A DNA stretch of 64,000 bases from positions 1,240,001-1,304,000 of the forward strand of contig NZ_AP025145.1 in assembly GCF_019977755.1 (NCBI RefSeq), read 5' to 3'. A program made the translations under genes and the position numbers. This stretch comes from Vibrio penaeicida (GTDB lineage: Bacteria > Pseudomonadota > Gammaproteobacteria > Enterobacterales > Vibrionaceae). Positions 18,701 through 28,129 of this stretch are shown piece by piece. The notes under the pieces are model-generated. The model did not search any database and had not been told where the DNA came from. It saw nothing but the letters and a program-made list of their open reading frames with translations. Numbering within the stretch: the first letter of the stretch is position 1; every line of letters begins with the position of its first letter.

Positions 18701-18966
18701 TATACCCAAGTGACCTCAAGGTGCAGGATTCAGAGCCTCATATTCTGCTTCAATTCAAGGAAAAGAACGCAATGGAATGACGAGTCCTTTTCAAGTTCTT
18801 AAACGATGAAGCGAGGCAGAATATGGGCTCCCAAGGGCGAGTTTAACTGGCTTTCATACTTCGTTATCGATTCTTGATTTAGAACCACTAGATCTTCAAA
18901 TCGATGCCTTGCCTGAAAGCCAGTTAACTCTCGCTGAACCTAGCATCTTGAGGTTACTTGGGTATA
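18701..18966. repeat. 266-bp nested palindromic repeat (MITE-like)
   Basis: The left end TATACCCAAGTGACCTCAAG is inverted at the right end (18943-18966) with only scattered mismatches, giving terminal inverted repeats of about 24 bp. Inside are further inverted pairs: CATATTCTGC (about 18738) with GCAGAATATG (about 18817), and TTTAACTGGCTTTCA (about 18842) with TGAAAGCCAGTTAA (about 18913). The whole can fold into a branched cruciform or RNA. The TATACCCAAG terminus is, from memory, a common dispersed repeat end in vibrios. No coding capacity is seen. It fills the gap between mgsA and the yceI-like gene. Confidence 0.75.
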
Positions 18967-18994
18967 AGGATATTTCTGATATCTGGAAAAAATG

Positions 18995-19597
18995 CTATTT
19001 CCGTTTAAATACCAGTGAAGCGTTAACTGAAACTGTAGGTGAAATAGCAATCGCTCCTACGGTTTCAGACAGCGCTTCTAAGTTTGCTTCAGGTACGCCA
19101 AAGCTTGCTGCACTAACAATAACAGGCTTGACCGAGCTAACGACAATGTACTGAGGCGTGTTAATCACCAAAAGAGACAACGTCACTTTTTTATCCATTC
19201 CGTAGAAATTTAACGTAGCATCAATATTCTTGATAGTAGGTTCAGTAAGGCTTGATACTTCCGCGAGGTCGACCTTACCTTTCAGTGTCGCTTTAGGGTA
19301 TCTACCCGTATCGAAAAAAAGTTCACTCAACCTCTGATTACGAATAGGAACAATCGTGTCTACAGATGCCAATTCGATCTCTAAAGTGAACTTGCCACTC
19401 GCATCGATTCTGCCATCAATTTCCGTGAATTTAGCAGGCTCAACGATGTACTGCTTCTTGATGGTCGCAAAGTTTACCGATGAAACATTCGAATCTAACA
19501 AGTAATGATGGTGCGCTGAATGCGCTGGTGATAGCAATAGAATGGGTAAAGAGAATAAGGTTGATATTGCTAATAGTAGTCGGGCTGACTTTTTCAT
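18995..19597 (-). CDS. YceI-family periplasmic lipid-binding-like protein
   Basis: A 200-residue secreted protein. A signal peptide covers residues 1-28 (KKSARLLLAISTLFSLPILLLSPAHSA). The mature part has the YceI lipocalin-like strands: YLLDSNVSSVNFATIKKQ, then SGKFTLEIELASVDT, RYPKATLKGKV and a C-terminal SVKPVIVSAASFGV. YceI proteins bind polyisoprenoid lipids in the periplasm; some are stress- or base-induced. ATG 19597 follows AAGGA at a good spacing. Confidence 0.87.
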   Translation of the reverse strand: MKKSARLLLAISTLFSLPILLLSPAHSAHHHYLLDSNVSSVNFATIKKQYIVEPAKFTEIDGRIDASGKFTLEIELASVDTIVPIRNQRLSELFFDTGRYPKATLKGKVDLAEVSSLTEPTIKNIDATLNFYGMDKKVTLSLLVINTPQYIVVSSVKPVIVSAASFGVPEANLEALSETVGAIAISPTVSVNASLVFKRK

Positions 19598-19798
19598 ACT
19601 CAATTCCTTTCGAGATTCTTAACGCCCTTCTTCTTTCGAAAGCAATTTACACTCAGTGCTTTTTGAACAATCTATAAAGAAAAGGCTGTGATTTTGTAAG
19701 ACGAACAGCGCTTACGCATTGTTCGTACTAGTAAATCACAGCCGAATGTCTCATAGATAATAAATTTAATGCATATCATAGGGTATACAGATCTTTTG

Positions 19799-20164
19799 CT
19801 ATTCACCCCATATGGCTAATTCATTACCGCTAGGCTCCTTAAATTGAAATCGGCGTCCACCCGGGAACTCAAAAATAGGTCGTGTTATTTCGGCGCCTTG
19901 AGATTTAACGATGTCGAATGAGGTTTCAAGATCATTGCTATACAAAACAAGAAGCGGCGCTCCGTCGTTTGCAGCGCTCACTACATCCGATTGAAAGAAT
20001 CCCCCCATCAAACCCTTAGCGGTAAAAGCGGTGTACTCTTCCCCATAATCGGTAAACTCCCACTGAAATGCTTCCTCAAAAAACAACTTAGTTTCTTTTA
20101 GATTGTTCGCAGCAAATTCAATGTAATTGATTGAGTGATGTTCAAAATCAGTAGGCGACGACAT
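19799..20164 (-). CDS. VOC-superfamily (glyoxalase/bleomycin-resistance-like) protein
   Basis: A 121-residue VOC protein opening HSINYIEFAANNLKETKLFFEEAFQWEFTDYG and closing GGRRFQFKEPSGNELAIWGE. The first His and the last Glu sit at canonical metal-ligand positions. The substrate is unknown. Its start overlaps the end of the DJ-1/PfpI gene by 17 bases, so the two are co-translated and may deal with the same reactive carbonyl substrates. Confidence 0.85.
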   Translation of the reverse strand: MSSPTDFEHHSINYIEFAANNLKETKLFFEEAFQWEFTDYGEEYTAFTAKGLMGGFFQSDVVSAANDGAPLLVLYSNDLETSFDIVKSQGAEITRPIFEFPGGRRFQFKEPSGNELAIWGE

Positions 20165-20747
20165 GTTTGCTTCTCCAATTAAAGTCGAGCTGATCTGCGG
20201 TTTTCAAGGCAAGTTCCATTTTTGAAAGCCGGGACACAAGTTGTAAACTCATGTCTATACCCGCCGTCATTCCCGCAGAAGTAATGATTTCCCCATCCTC
20301 TACCCAACGAACGTCTTTAACAAGTTTCACATCTGGAAATTGCTGTGCGAGATCATCTAAATGCTGTTTATGCACCGTTACACGCCTGTCGGTTAGCAAT
20401 TTCGCTTGAGCGAGTAAAAATACCCCATTACACACAGAGGAAACTATTTTGACTTTCGTTGATTGCTCCTGAAGCCAACGGATCACTCGGCCGTTTTTCA
20501 TCTCATGGGAGTACACGCCTCCTGAAACAATCAATACATCTAATTCTGGATGGTTATGGATGGAGCGATGTGGAACCACTTGATAGCCATGCCTTGCGGT
20601 AATGGTATCGCCGGATTCACTGATCAGATAAGGGAGGAACTGCGCGTCGAAGTTTGCTGCGAATTTATTAGCCGTCGCAAACACTTCGTAAGGACCGGTA
20701 AAGTCGATGGGTTCTGCGTATTCATAGATAAAAATCCCGATATTCAT
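20148..20747 (-). CDS. DJ-1/PfpI-family protein
   Basis: A 199-residue DJ-1/PfpI (GATase1-like) protein. The nucleophile-elbow Cys appears in VSSVCNGVFLLAQA (about residue 102). An acidic residue near FTGPYEVF and SGGVYSHEMKN complete the pocket. Related proteins include isonitrile hydratases and AraC-type amidase domains, so the exact reaction is open. It lies between helD and a VOC gene on the same strand with 16-bp spacing to helD. Confidence 0.85.
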   Translation of the reverse strand: MNIGIFIYEYAEPIDFTGPYEVFATANKFAANFDAQFLPYLISESGDTITARHGYQVVPHRSIHNHPELDVLIVSGGVYSHEMKNGRVIRWLQEQSTKVKIVSSVCNGVFLLAQAKLLTDRRVTVHKQHLDDLAQQFPDVKLVKDVRWVEDGEIITSAGMTAGIDMSLQLVSRLSKMELALKTADQLDFNWRSKHVVAY

Positions 20748-20763
20748 GGTTACCCTAGCCTAT

Positions 20764-22830
20764 TTATTTTTTGATAACGGGGTAACCTCCTTCTCTCAAT
20801 TCTTCCACAAATACAGAAGGTTGAGCGCCGTACATTACCCACGCTTTAGATTTTGCCCGAGTTAAAGCAACGTAAAACAAACGACGCTCCTCAGCATGGG
20901 CATAAGTATCTTGGGTTTGAATAAGTGCACTATCGAGATGGTGTTGTCGTTCCATTGCTGGGAACTGACCTTCATCAACACTCAAAATAAAGACAAAATC
21001 CGCTTCCTGACCTTTACTTGCATGGCATGTCATAAACTTTATGTCCAAGTTAGAGCAAGATTTTTGCCAATCTTTTAATTGCTCTGGACAGTGGTAATGG
21101 TTACGCCCTAGCAGTAATACCTCTTTTTTTGAGGTCTGTTTTTTGTCTAGTTCCAGAAGGGATTTTTCAAGTATAGCCATATGCAACAAAGTAATAGACT
21201 TTTGTTTCACCGTCTTGTGGCTTGTCACATTTTTATGCAATTGAGATGGGTTTTGTTGTATGAACTTATTAGCGACTTCCCCTAGCATATTGTTAAAGCG
21301 GTATGTGGTATCCAAGTAATGGATAGAAGCACCAGGGAATCGAGAATCGAAGTCTGTTGTTAGGCTCACATCAGCACCAGCAAACCGATATATAGCCTGC
21401 CAATCGTCTCCTACAGCGTATAGAGAAGCCTGCTGCTTAGTTTTTGGTTGGTGGCAAATCGCCTCCAACAACTCAAGCCGAGCCGGTGAAATATCTTGAT
21501 ATTCATCGACCATAACATAGCGCCACTGAGGTCGATACTTGCCGCTCGCAACGTATTTGGTTGCCTTAGTGATCATGGTGTGAAAATCGATCTGGGTGTT
21601 GTCTTTCAGCATTTGACTCCACGCCTGATAACATGGCCAAACAAGCTGCAATTCACTGTTTAAACGAGAATAGTCTTCATGATCGATAATACGCTGCTGT
21701 ATTTGCTTTTTACCGATGTTCATTGCGCACAACTGTTCTAGCTGTTTTTGTAACCACGCGATGAGTTTAGGGTTCTCGGACTGGGATCCTAGCTCTTCAT
21801 CCCCTTTTAAATAGGCAATTGGCCATTGAGAAAGATGTTTTTGCCAGCGCTTAAATTGATTTTGCGTTGCCCAATGTTGTTTTAGCCATTGAACACACCA
21901 AGCTTGCTTCATGCTATCGTTGGTTGCCAATGGCGTAATTTCTATCGACTCATTTTCAACATGACGAATGATTTCTAACCCTAATTGATGAAATGTTTTT
22001 ACCGTAATGGCATGCCCATCACTGCCTAGTTTGCTTTCTAAACGCTGACGCATTTCGTCTGCCGCATCACGCCCAAACGCCACCATAAGCAATTCTTCTG
22101 GTTTGGCTTGATGGCTTTGAAGCAAATAAGATACGCGAGCCGTGAGGACACTTGTTTTACCCGTTCCCGCTCCTGCCAGTATTAGGTTATGGTCATTGTT
22201 CATCAAAACAGCTTGTTGCTGAGAAAGGTTTAGTGGGCTCGATTCGCACTGTGCAAACAAGACTTGCCAATATTCACGCTCTTTCTCTAGCCAGTCTAAA
22301 TTTCGTGATTTCTGATTCTCAAACCCATTTCCTAACCAGTCTGATACCTCGACCATGGCTTTGGGCATTCGCTGCTCGGCTTCTTCTAAACTCATATTCA
22401 ACAGAGAAAAGTCGTTAACGACGCTGTCCGTCCAGCTTTGAAGCTGGGAGGTTTGTAGGTAAGAAGGTTGATTTCTAATTAGGGTAAGCGCTTCGCGCCA
22501 TGCGGGCAGTTTTTCGTTTAGGCTCTGACATTGGTGAAAATGCCAGTCAGAATATTCTTTCTGAGCATATTGAATAAAAGCATTGCAGTCCGCCCAAGGT
22601 AAACCTTGCACCAACCAAGCTTGTTGAGTGCTGTTTTTTTCATGCGCATGAAAAACTAAACTGCCCCAGACTAAACCACGCTTCAATGTAATCGAGCCAT
22701 CCCATACCGAAAAGGGAATATGCTCTTCACTTTGCGCGGAGTTCAAAACCAGTTTGTCGTCTTCGACACTGACTTCATTGTATTCCGTCTGAATTAAAAA
22801 CTTGGCAGATCGTGATGCCGCTAACTGCAT
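20764..22830 (-). CDS. helD: DNA helicase IV
   Basis: A 688-residue superfamily 1A helicase, close to E. coli HelD (684). The HelD-specific N-terminal domain is present (LKRGLVWGSLVFHAHEK). Walker A is AGAGTGKTSV near residue 220, Walker B VDEYQDIS, motif III GDDWQAIYRFAGAD, and motif VI VALTRAKSKAWVMYG near the C-terminus. It unwinds DNA 3' to 5' and acts in recombination and repair. The downstream DJ-1 and VOC genes follow closely on the same strand. Confidence 0.93.
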   Translation of the reverse strand: MQLAASRSAKFLIQTEYNEVSVEDDKLVLNSAQSEEHIPFSVWDGSITLKRGLVWGSLVFHAHEKNSTQQAWLVQGLPWADCNAFIQYAQKEYSDWHFHQCQSLNEKLPAWREALTLIRNQPSYLQTSQLQSWTDSVVNDFSLLNMSLEEAEQRMPKAMVEVSDWLGNGFENQKSRNLDWLEKEREYWQVLFAQCESSPLNLSQQQAVLMNNDHNLILAGAGTGKTSVLTARVSYLLQSHQAKPEELLMVAFGRDAADEMRQRLESKLGSDGHAITVKTFHQLGLEIIRHVENESIEITPLATNDSMKQAWCVQWLKQHWATQNQFKRWQKHLSQWPIAYLKGDEELGSQSENPKLIAWLQKQLEQLCAMNIGKKQIQQRIIDHEDYSRLNSELQLVWPCYQAWSQMLKDNTQIDFHTMITKATKYVASGKYRPQWRYVMVDEYQDISPARLELLEAICHQPKTKQQASLYAVGDDWQAIYRFAGADVSLTTDFDSRFPGASIHYLDTTYRFNNMLGEVANKFIQQNPSQLHKNVTSHKTVKQKSITLLHMAILEKSLLELDKKQTSKKEVLLLGRNHYHCPEQLKDWQKSCSNLDIKFMTCHASKGQEADFVFILSVDEGQFPAMERQHHLDSALIQTQDTYAHAEERRLFYVALTRAKSKAWVMYGAQPSVFVEELREGGYPVIKK

Positions 22831-23027
22831 TGAGTGAACCCTGATTCGGTATTATTTCGTCTATGGGGAATCTTAAATCACACCGGGTTGTAGAACAACG
22901 CTAAGTCTAAGCTCATCGGCTATTAATTCACCATACACACTTTTTCTTGGTGCTAAGTCATATCCTTGATACTGTCGTTAGTTACACTAGTGCGTGTTAC
23001 TCTTTGACAAAAAAGAAATTATAAACT

Positions 23028-25196
23028 GTGCCTCTATTGACTATTTTTCGCCACTACTGGTCTAATAAAACCATTAATTACAGCGTTCGCATCACTATTG
23101 CCCTTATTGGGGTTGTTATCCCTTGCTGGTTTTACGAACAAAACACGGCCATTGTCCCGCTAATCTTAGGCATAATTGCCGCTGCTCTAGCAGAAACTGA
23201 CGACAGCTTTTGGGGAAGAATGCGTGCGCTTATTCTCACCTTTGTCTGTTTTGCCATCGCAGCGTTTTCCATTGAGCTTCTGTTTGATCTTCCCATTTTT
23301 TTCGCCATTGGATTATTCGCGTCAACCTTTACTTTTATCATGCTAGGAGCGATAGGTCCCCGCTACGCCAGTATTGCCTTTGGCTCTCTATTGATCGCGA
23401 TATATACCATGCTAGGCGCTCACGAGAGCCCCAATATATGGTTTCAACCCGTTATGCTTTTAGCGGGTTCGGCTTGGTATTACTTTATTTCCATGATTTG
23501 GCAGATATTTTGGCCAATGCAGCCCGTGCAACAAAGTTTAGGCAATGTATTTGAAGAACTGGCCAATTATTTGGATGCCAAAAGTGAGCTATTCCACCCT
23601 GTAACCAATTTGGCACCTCAACCTCACCGAATTCGTGAAGCCAGCTTAAACGCCGCAACGGTTACCTCTCTGAACCAGTGCAAAGCAACATTGCTGTCTC
23701 GTTCTAAGCGTGGGCATATAGACGGGCCAAGCGACCGTTTTCTCAACATTTATTTCCTTGCGCAAGACATTCATGAGCGAGTCAGTTCTACTCACTACCG
23801 TTATCAAGACCTAGCGGAGCAGTTCAAACACAGCGACGTGCTCTTTCGCTTTAAACACCTGCTCCAAACACAAGCAAACGCCTGTCGACAGATATCCAAA
23901 TCTCTGCACTTAGGTAATCAATACGATCACGACGACAAAAACGCTGAAGCCTTAAATGAACTTAACGATTCAATTTTGTTTTTGCAGGAACAAAAAAGAA
24001 CAGATTGGTCCCTATCTCTTAGCCAGTTAAGTTATCTATTCAGAAATTTATCTACAGTTGAAAAGCAACTTAGTAATGTCAGCAACCCCGACGTTAAGCA
24101 AAACGCAGAGGACGATGTACTAGACGATACCACCGCACATACCCCAAAGGCGATGTGGTTACGAATTAAAAGCAACATGACACCTAGCTCCATTCTGTTC
24201 CGTCACGCGGTTAGAATGTCGATTGCTTTAACTGCTGGATATGGTTTGATTCAAGCTTTCGACATAGATAAAGGGTATTGGATCTTACTCACCACCCTTT
24301 TTGTATGCCAGCCAAACTACAGTGCAACTAGGCAAAAACTGACGGCGCGAGTTATCGGTACAATTGCAGGTTTGCTGGTCGGTGTTCCGCTGCTCACGTT
24401 TTTTCCTTCCCTAGAGAGCCAGCTCGTCTTTATCGTCCTTTCCGGTATTCTGTTTTTTGCCTTTCGTATTAATAACTACGGTTTTGCCACCGCCTTTATA
24501 ACCCTATTAGTATTATTCTGTTTCAACCAATTAGGCGAAGGGTTTGCCGTTGTGCTACCTCGTTTAACAGATACGTTAATCGGGTGCGCCTTGGCGGTAC
24601 TGGCCGTCGCATTTATCTTGCCGGATTGGCACTCGAAACGATTGCACAAAGTGATGGCAGAATCGGTTATCGCCAACCAAAGCTATCTCGCTCAAATTAT
24701 TGGTCAGTATAGAGTTGGGAAAAAAGACACATTGGCATACCGCATTTCGCGACGTGATGCTCACAATAAAGATGCGAGCCTGAGTTCTTCAATCAGCAAT
24801 ATGCTGGTTGAACCTGGTAAATATCGGTCTGCCGTCGACGAGAGCTTTCGCTTCCTTACCTTGAATCACGCATTACTCAGCTATATATCTGCTTTGGGTG
24901 CCCACCGAACGCGTTTACAAGATGAGACTATCCACCAGCTTGTTTTGGATTCGCACAGAGCCATTCACAAGCACCTTGAGATCCTTCATAAACAGCTGAA
25001 TGACCAATGTGAAGAATGCGATACGTCTGTTATCGAAGAGACAGATATTGAAAAGCGGTTAAGTGAATGGCGAGATGAAGATGAAAGCTCGGCTCGATTG
25101 GTCTTGCAACAACTTCATTTGATCTATCGAATGCTACCTGAGCTTCATTCGTTAGCGGCGAAATTTGCGGTAAGAGTTCCGAATAGCGCTCAATAG
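23028..25196 (+). CDS. yccS: YccS-family inner-membrane protein
   Basis: A 722-residue protein matching YccS along its full length. Two groups of transmembrane helices (about residues 15-165 and 390-530) each precede a soluble helical domain, as in FUSC-type proteins. Family hallmarks: IPLILGIIAAALAETDD, RYASIAFGSLLIAIYTMLG, GYWILLTTLFVCQPNYSATRQKL and YISALGAHRTRLQ. Homologues are proposed aromatic-acid or efflux-type transporters, and no substrate is proven. The start is GTG at 23028, with AAAAGAAA upstream. Confidence 0.92.
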   Translation: MPLLTIFRHYWSNKTINYSVRITIALIGVVIPCWFYEQNTAIVPLILGIIAAALAETDDSFWGRMRALILTFVCFAIAAFSIELLFDLPIFFAIGLFASTFTFIMLGAIGPRYASIAFGSLLIAIYTMLGAHESPNIWFQPVMLLAGSAWYYFISMIWQIFWPMQPVQQSLGNVFEELANYLDAKSELFHPVTNLAPQPHRIREASLNAATVTSLNQCKATLLSRSKRGHIDGPSDRFLNIYFLAQDIHERVSSTHYRYQDLAEQFKHSDVLFRFKHLLQTQANACRQISKSLHLGNQYDHDDKNAEALNELNDSILFLQEQKRTDWSLSLSQLSYLFRNLSTVEKQLSNVSNPDVKQNAEDDVLDDTTAHTPKAMWLRIKSNMTPSSILFRHAVRMSIALTAGYGLIQAFDIDKGYWILLTTLFVCQPNYSATRQKLTARVIGTIAGLLVGVPLLTFFPSLESQLVFIVLSGILFFAFRINNYGFATAFITLLVLFCFNQLGEGFAVVLPRLTDTLIGCALAVLAVAFILPDWHSKRLHKVMAESVIANQSYLAQIIGQYRVGKKDTLAYRISRRDAHNKDASLSSSISNMLVEPGKYRSAVDESFRFLTLNHALLSYISALGAHRTRLQDETIHQLVLDSHRAIHKHLEILHKQLNDQCEECDTSVIEETDIEKRLSEWRDEDESSARLVLQQLHLIYRMLPELHSLAAKFAVRVPNSAQ

Positions 25197-25463
25197 CTGT
25201 GCCCTCGTTGCGTGCTCTGATGCTCATCCGAATACGATCTTTTCCTTCTCCTATTGGTCATCCCCTTTCTGCATTGTCACTTCCTACAAATGTGTTTATG
25301 GGTAAAGATCACATATCTTTTATTATTTACTCATTTTCTGACAAAAATTGAACAAACGACGATTTCGATGCTCTTAATGTAGGTCGCGTTAGTATTTAGC
25401 GCACAAAGTTTCGCTATCGGTGCAATTGAGACATTGACTATCATTAAGGTTGGAAAAAGAAAA

Positions 25464-25631
25464 ATGCCACAGCATCAGTATGAACAATTGAGGAGTAAGG
25501 TTCTGGAGTTGACTCCTGCTCAATTGAAAGACTTACAAACGGAAATAGAAGGGAAGCTAGACAAAAACGGGACCCAAATTGAGCTTACTCCTGAAGAAAT
25601 CGAGGCGATTTGTCACCTTTTTAAAGAGTAA
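25464..25631 (+). CDS. Small conserved-looking hypothetical protein
   Basis: A 55-residue acidic helical protein (MPQHQYEQLRSKVLEL, ending EAICHLFKE). The ATG at 25464 follows GGAAAAAG. The amphipathic pattern LTPAQLKDLQTEI then LTPEEIEAI shows a repeated LTPxx(L/I) motif. No family is recognised. Confidence 0.6.
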   Translation: MPQHQYEQLRSKVLELTPAQLKDLQTEIEGKLDKNGTQIELTPEEIEAICHLFKE

Positions 25632-25699
25632 TTACCCCATAAAGTTGAACTTTTACTGGCTAAAGTTTAACCTTTAAGTAGATTCTGAGGTAACGATCA

Positions 25700-26137
25700 A
25701 TGCCAGTCTCATCGATACATTCCGGTCATGTCATTCTCCAGCAGTCGAGAACCATGGCAAAGCAAGCAACAGAGGAGCTCAATGAAGAAGCTCGTCTTGA
25801 AAAAGCTCGCACGGAAAAAATGGCAGAAGATGAGCGAATACAAGAAGTTCAGCCCGACGAAGAAATTAGAGCTTCAGAGCGCGCAGAAGAAATTCAAGAA
25901 ACCGATGCCGCGCGAGAAACCGAAGCCGACTACCAAGAATCATTCAACCGCCTACCTAGCGCCGAAGAAGAGCGCGACACCAGACAAGAAGAAATCACCA
26001 ATGAAAGCAGAGACGAGTCTGATTACGTCGAAGCTGCCGCCAAACTCAATCAAGCCAAAAGCTACAACAGTGTTGGAGCAAGTGTTGTTTCTCGCTCCAA
26101 CGACATGATTGGCTCTATGTTAGATATCTCGGTTTAA
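25700..26137 (+). CDS. Glu-rich coiled-coil hypothetical protein
   Basis: A 145-residue protein dominated from residues 18 to 120 by Glu, Arg, Lys and Ala, predicted to be a long charged coiled coil. Hydrophobic ends flank it (SIHSGHVILQQ and SVVSRSNDMIGSMLDISV). The C-terminal helix resembles those of flagellin-like or rod proteins, but no family is recognised. A ribosome-binding patch (CTGAGG) lies 8-10 bases before ATG 25700. Confidence 0.6.
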   Translation: MPVSSIHSGHVILQQSRTMAKQATEELNEEARLEKARTEKMAEDERIQEVQPDEEIRASERAEEIQETDAARETEADYQESFNRLPSAEEERDTRQEEITNESRDESDYVEAAAKLNQAKSYNSVGASVVSRSNDMIGSMLDISV

Positions 26138-26147
26138 ACTCATCTGT

Positions 26148-27089
26148 TCAAACTTCCACTGAGCCTTTCCTAGACTTTATAATCGATGCCAAGATTGCGC
26201 TTCCCATCACCGTGACAAGCACACCAAGTGAGACTTGCGTTGGAATTGCCCACTCTGTTTCAACCAAAAGCATTTTTATACCGATAAAAATCATGATGAA
26301 GGCTAATGCCGGCTTAAGGTATACAAACTTCTCCATCATGCCTTGCAAAACAAAATACAGAGAACGTAGCCCAAGTAAAGCGAACACATTCGCAGCCAAG
26401 ACGAGAAATGGCTCACGCGTTACGGCAAATATGGCTGGAATCGAATCCAGAGCGAACATCACGTCCATCATTGCGATCATTGCTATGACGATCGCCATGG
26501 GCGTCAATATGAACCCTAGGTTATCTCTTATGTACAGCGCATTGCCTCTGTAATCGTCGGTCACTCTGGCAAACTTGCGAATGATCCTTTCCGGCAGCGG
26601 GCTCAGTGCTTCTTGCTCTTCGGGTTGCGTTAGCTTATAGCCTGTCCAAATAAGGAAAGCGGCAAACAAGTATAAAGCCCAATGAAATTGTTCTAGCAAT
26701 TGTACGCCAATCGCAATCATCGCAGCGCGTAAGATGAGTGCTCCTATAACGCCTAAAAGCAGTGCTCTCGGACGCAAATTTTCTGGCACTAAGTATTGGT
26801 GAAAGATAATCGCAAACACGAAAAGGTTATCGACACTAAGCGATTTCTCTAACAAGTACCCAGTAAAAAACGCGGTAGCTGCTTTACTTGAGGTATAAGA
26901 GCTCCCCGGTGCGTACCATTCCCAAAAATACAGAATAGATACGCCAAATGCTAAGGCAACCAATACCCAAATAACACTCCAAACCGCGGCTTTTTTTACC
27001 GTAATATTACCACCACGAGTTTGCCAAATATCGACACACACCAACATTAAAGTCAGCGCACCAAATGCAAAATAAGCAAAAGGACTCAT
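26148..27089 (-). CDS. alx: TerC/Alx-family membrane protein
   Basis: A 313-residue protein with nine hydrophobic helices. TerC hallmarks are acidic residues within membrane segments: LEKSLSVDNLFVFAIIF and MDVMFALDSIPAIFAVT. E. coli Alx is a manganese exporter whose mRNA carries a yybP-ykoY riboswitch, and the same riboswitch appears here upstream, strongly supporting an Mn2+ role. ATG 27089 follows GAGGTG; an ATG 12 bases upstream lacks a site. Confidence 0.88.
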   Translation of the reverse strand: MSPFAYFAFGALTLMLVCVDIWQTRGGNITVKKAAVWSVIWVLVALAFGVSILYFWEWYAPGSSYTSSKAATAFFTGYLLEKSLSVDNLFVFAIIFHQYLVPENLRPRALLLGVIGALILRAAMIAIGVQLLEQFHWALYLFAAFLIWTGYKLTQPEEQEALSPLPERIIRKFARVTDDYRGNALYIRDNLGFILTPMAIVIAMIAMMDVMFALDSIPAIFAVTREPFLVLAANVFALLGLRSLYFVLQGMMEKFVYLKPALAFIMIFIGIKMLLVETEWAIPTQVSLGVLVTVMGSAILASIIKSRKGSVEV

Positions 27090-27129
27090 TAAACACCTCA
27101 TTCCACAACACAGCTAATTGCGAAGAGAC

Positions 27130-27333
27130 GGCTTATAGGCGTGCACCCTCGCAAACCAACCAAAATGCCCCCAACCCGTTGAAAATGGTTGAAGCAATTC
27201 TGGCAAATGAATGCGTTGGTCTCGTCAGAGTGAAAGCTGGTAAGGGCTTATACTTTTGTATGCCGGAAAAGCGAACGCTTAACGGGATGACGACATACAA
27301 ACTAAGAGTTCTTAGTAGACTACTCCCCAATAC
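27130..27333 (-). ncRNA. yybP-ykoY manganese riboswitch in the alx leader
   Basis: The minus-strand leader begins, within ten bases of the predicted start, with UUGGGGAGUAGUCUAC, which carries the GGGGAGUAG signature of yybP-ykoY riboswitches. Further on it has GUCGUCAUCCCG, CGGCAUAC and GACGAGACC, in the order typical of the class. It lies directly upstream of a TerC/Alx gene, the classic partner. The 3' boundary and the expression platform (near 27100-27170, where GGGUUGGGGG and GCGAGGGUGCACGCC occur) are uncertain. A spurious 82-codon frame overlaps it. Confidence 0.75.
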
Positions 27334-27339
27334 AGGCGG

Positions 27340-27368
27340 ATAGTATTCCTGTATTGAGAGAGCGTCAA
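27340..27368 (-). promoter_or_regulatory. Sigma-70 promoter of the alx riboswitch transcript
   Basis: On the minus strand TTGACG (27363-27368) and TACTAT (27340-27345) are separated by exactly 17 bp. The start near 27333 places the riboswitch at the very 5' end. An inverted repeat CAATACAGG...CCTGTATTG (27328-27356) overlaps the spacer and start site. Confidence 0.75.
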
Positions 27369-27382
27369 CACGATTTTTCACA

Positions 27383-27946
27383 TTATTTAAGAGGGATACC
27401 CGTTAAGTATACGTGTAGGAAAAAAACCGTAATAAAGTAGAGAACCAAACTGATTGCGTGCGTTTTAATTTCTTGCGAGACAGGGGGAATAGCTGGCTTA
27501 ACCCACTCACCCTCTCTTCGATTGATAAGCATGATTTGGATAACAGCCCAAAGTGCTAATCCACCAAACAAAACAACGGAGCGCTGCTCTCCATTACTAA
27601 GTAAGTGCGCCACAGACCAAACGATCACACTCATCAGTTGAGGGTGGCGAATGTACTGCTTCAACCGAGTTTTTCCTTGAGCTGCGCCAAACAGAATAAA
27701 ACCTACCAGCATGAGTAACATGGTTAACCCACGAAATTCCGGACCAAGGACATACAAGTAATTCGGTACGGTACTACGCCAGCCGAATATGATCATCAGT
27801 AATCCAGCGATAACCACCAGTGAAAAAATGCCTTTGTAACCGTTGGGACCGACCTTCTCGATAAGGTTAACTTTTACCTGCGGGGTGAGTGACGGGACGT
27901 AATGGATCACGCTCCATATGAAAATACCTAAAATCAATAACAACAT
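27383..27946 (-). CDS. NnrU-family membrane protein
   Basis: A 187-residue protein with five hydrophobic helices and the NnrU features PNGYKGIFSLV, RGLTMLLMLVGFILFGAAQG and IRHPQLMSVIVWSVAHLLSNG, the last holding conserved His residues. NnrU was described next to nitrite/NO reductase genes; relatives include isoprenoid isomerase-like MFS-unrelated proteins such as Z-ISO. The function here is not known. Its 3' end abuts the alx promoter. Confidence 0.83.
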   Translation of the reverse strand: MLLLILGIFIWSVIHYVPSLTPQVKVNLIEKVGPNGYKGIFSLVVIAGLLMIIFGWRSTVPNYLYVLGPEFRGLTMLLMLVGFILFGAAQGKTRLKQYIRHPQLMSVIVWSVAHLLSNGEQRSVVLFGGLALWAVIQIMLINRREGEWVKPAIPPVSQEIKTHAISLVLYFITVFFLHVYLTGIPLK

Positions 27947-28129
27947 TGCTTACTTCCTTATATTTGTTTTTCTCCATTATTAAGCAGCTGTTACGAATTT
28001 GATGGGGATTTGATCCCATACTTTGTGTGGAATTTAAAAACCGAGCACTTGGCTCGGCTTTGAAACAGTTTATAAAGCTGTGATCGTATATGGATTGACT
28101 GTTAACGCAAAACTCGCCCAATAAAGGGT

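Noticed and set aside
18909..19154. 81-codon plus-strand frame across the palindromic repeat
   Set aside because: Formed by the repeat and the antisense of the YceI gene.
26132..26139. Isolated GTTTAAAC
   Set aside because: A single copy at the end of a coding frame, outside the element; expected by chance once in a window this size.
27133..27381. 82-codon frame on the minus strand upstream of alx
   Set aside because: It overlaps the promoter and the riboswitch and has no ribosome-binding site; explained by the RNA.
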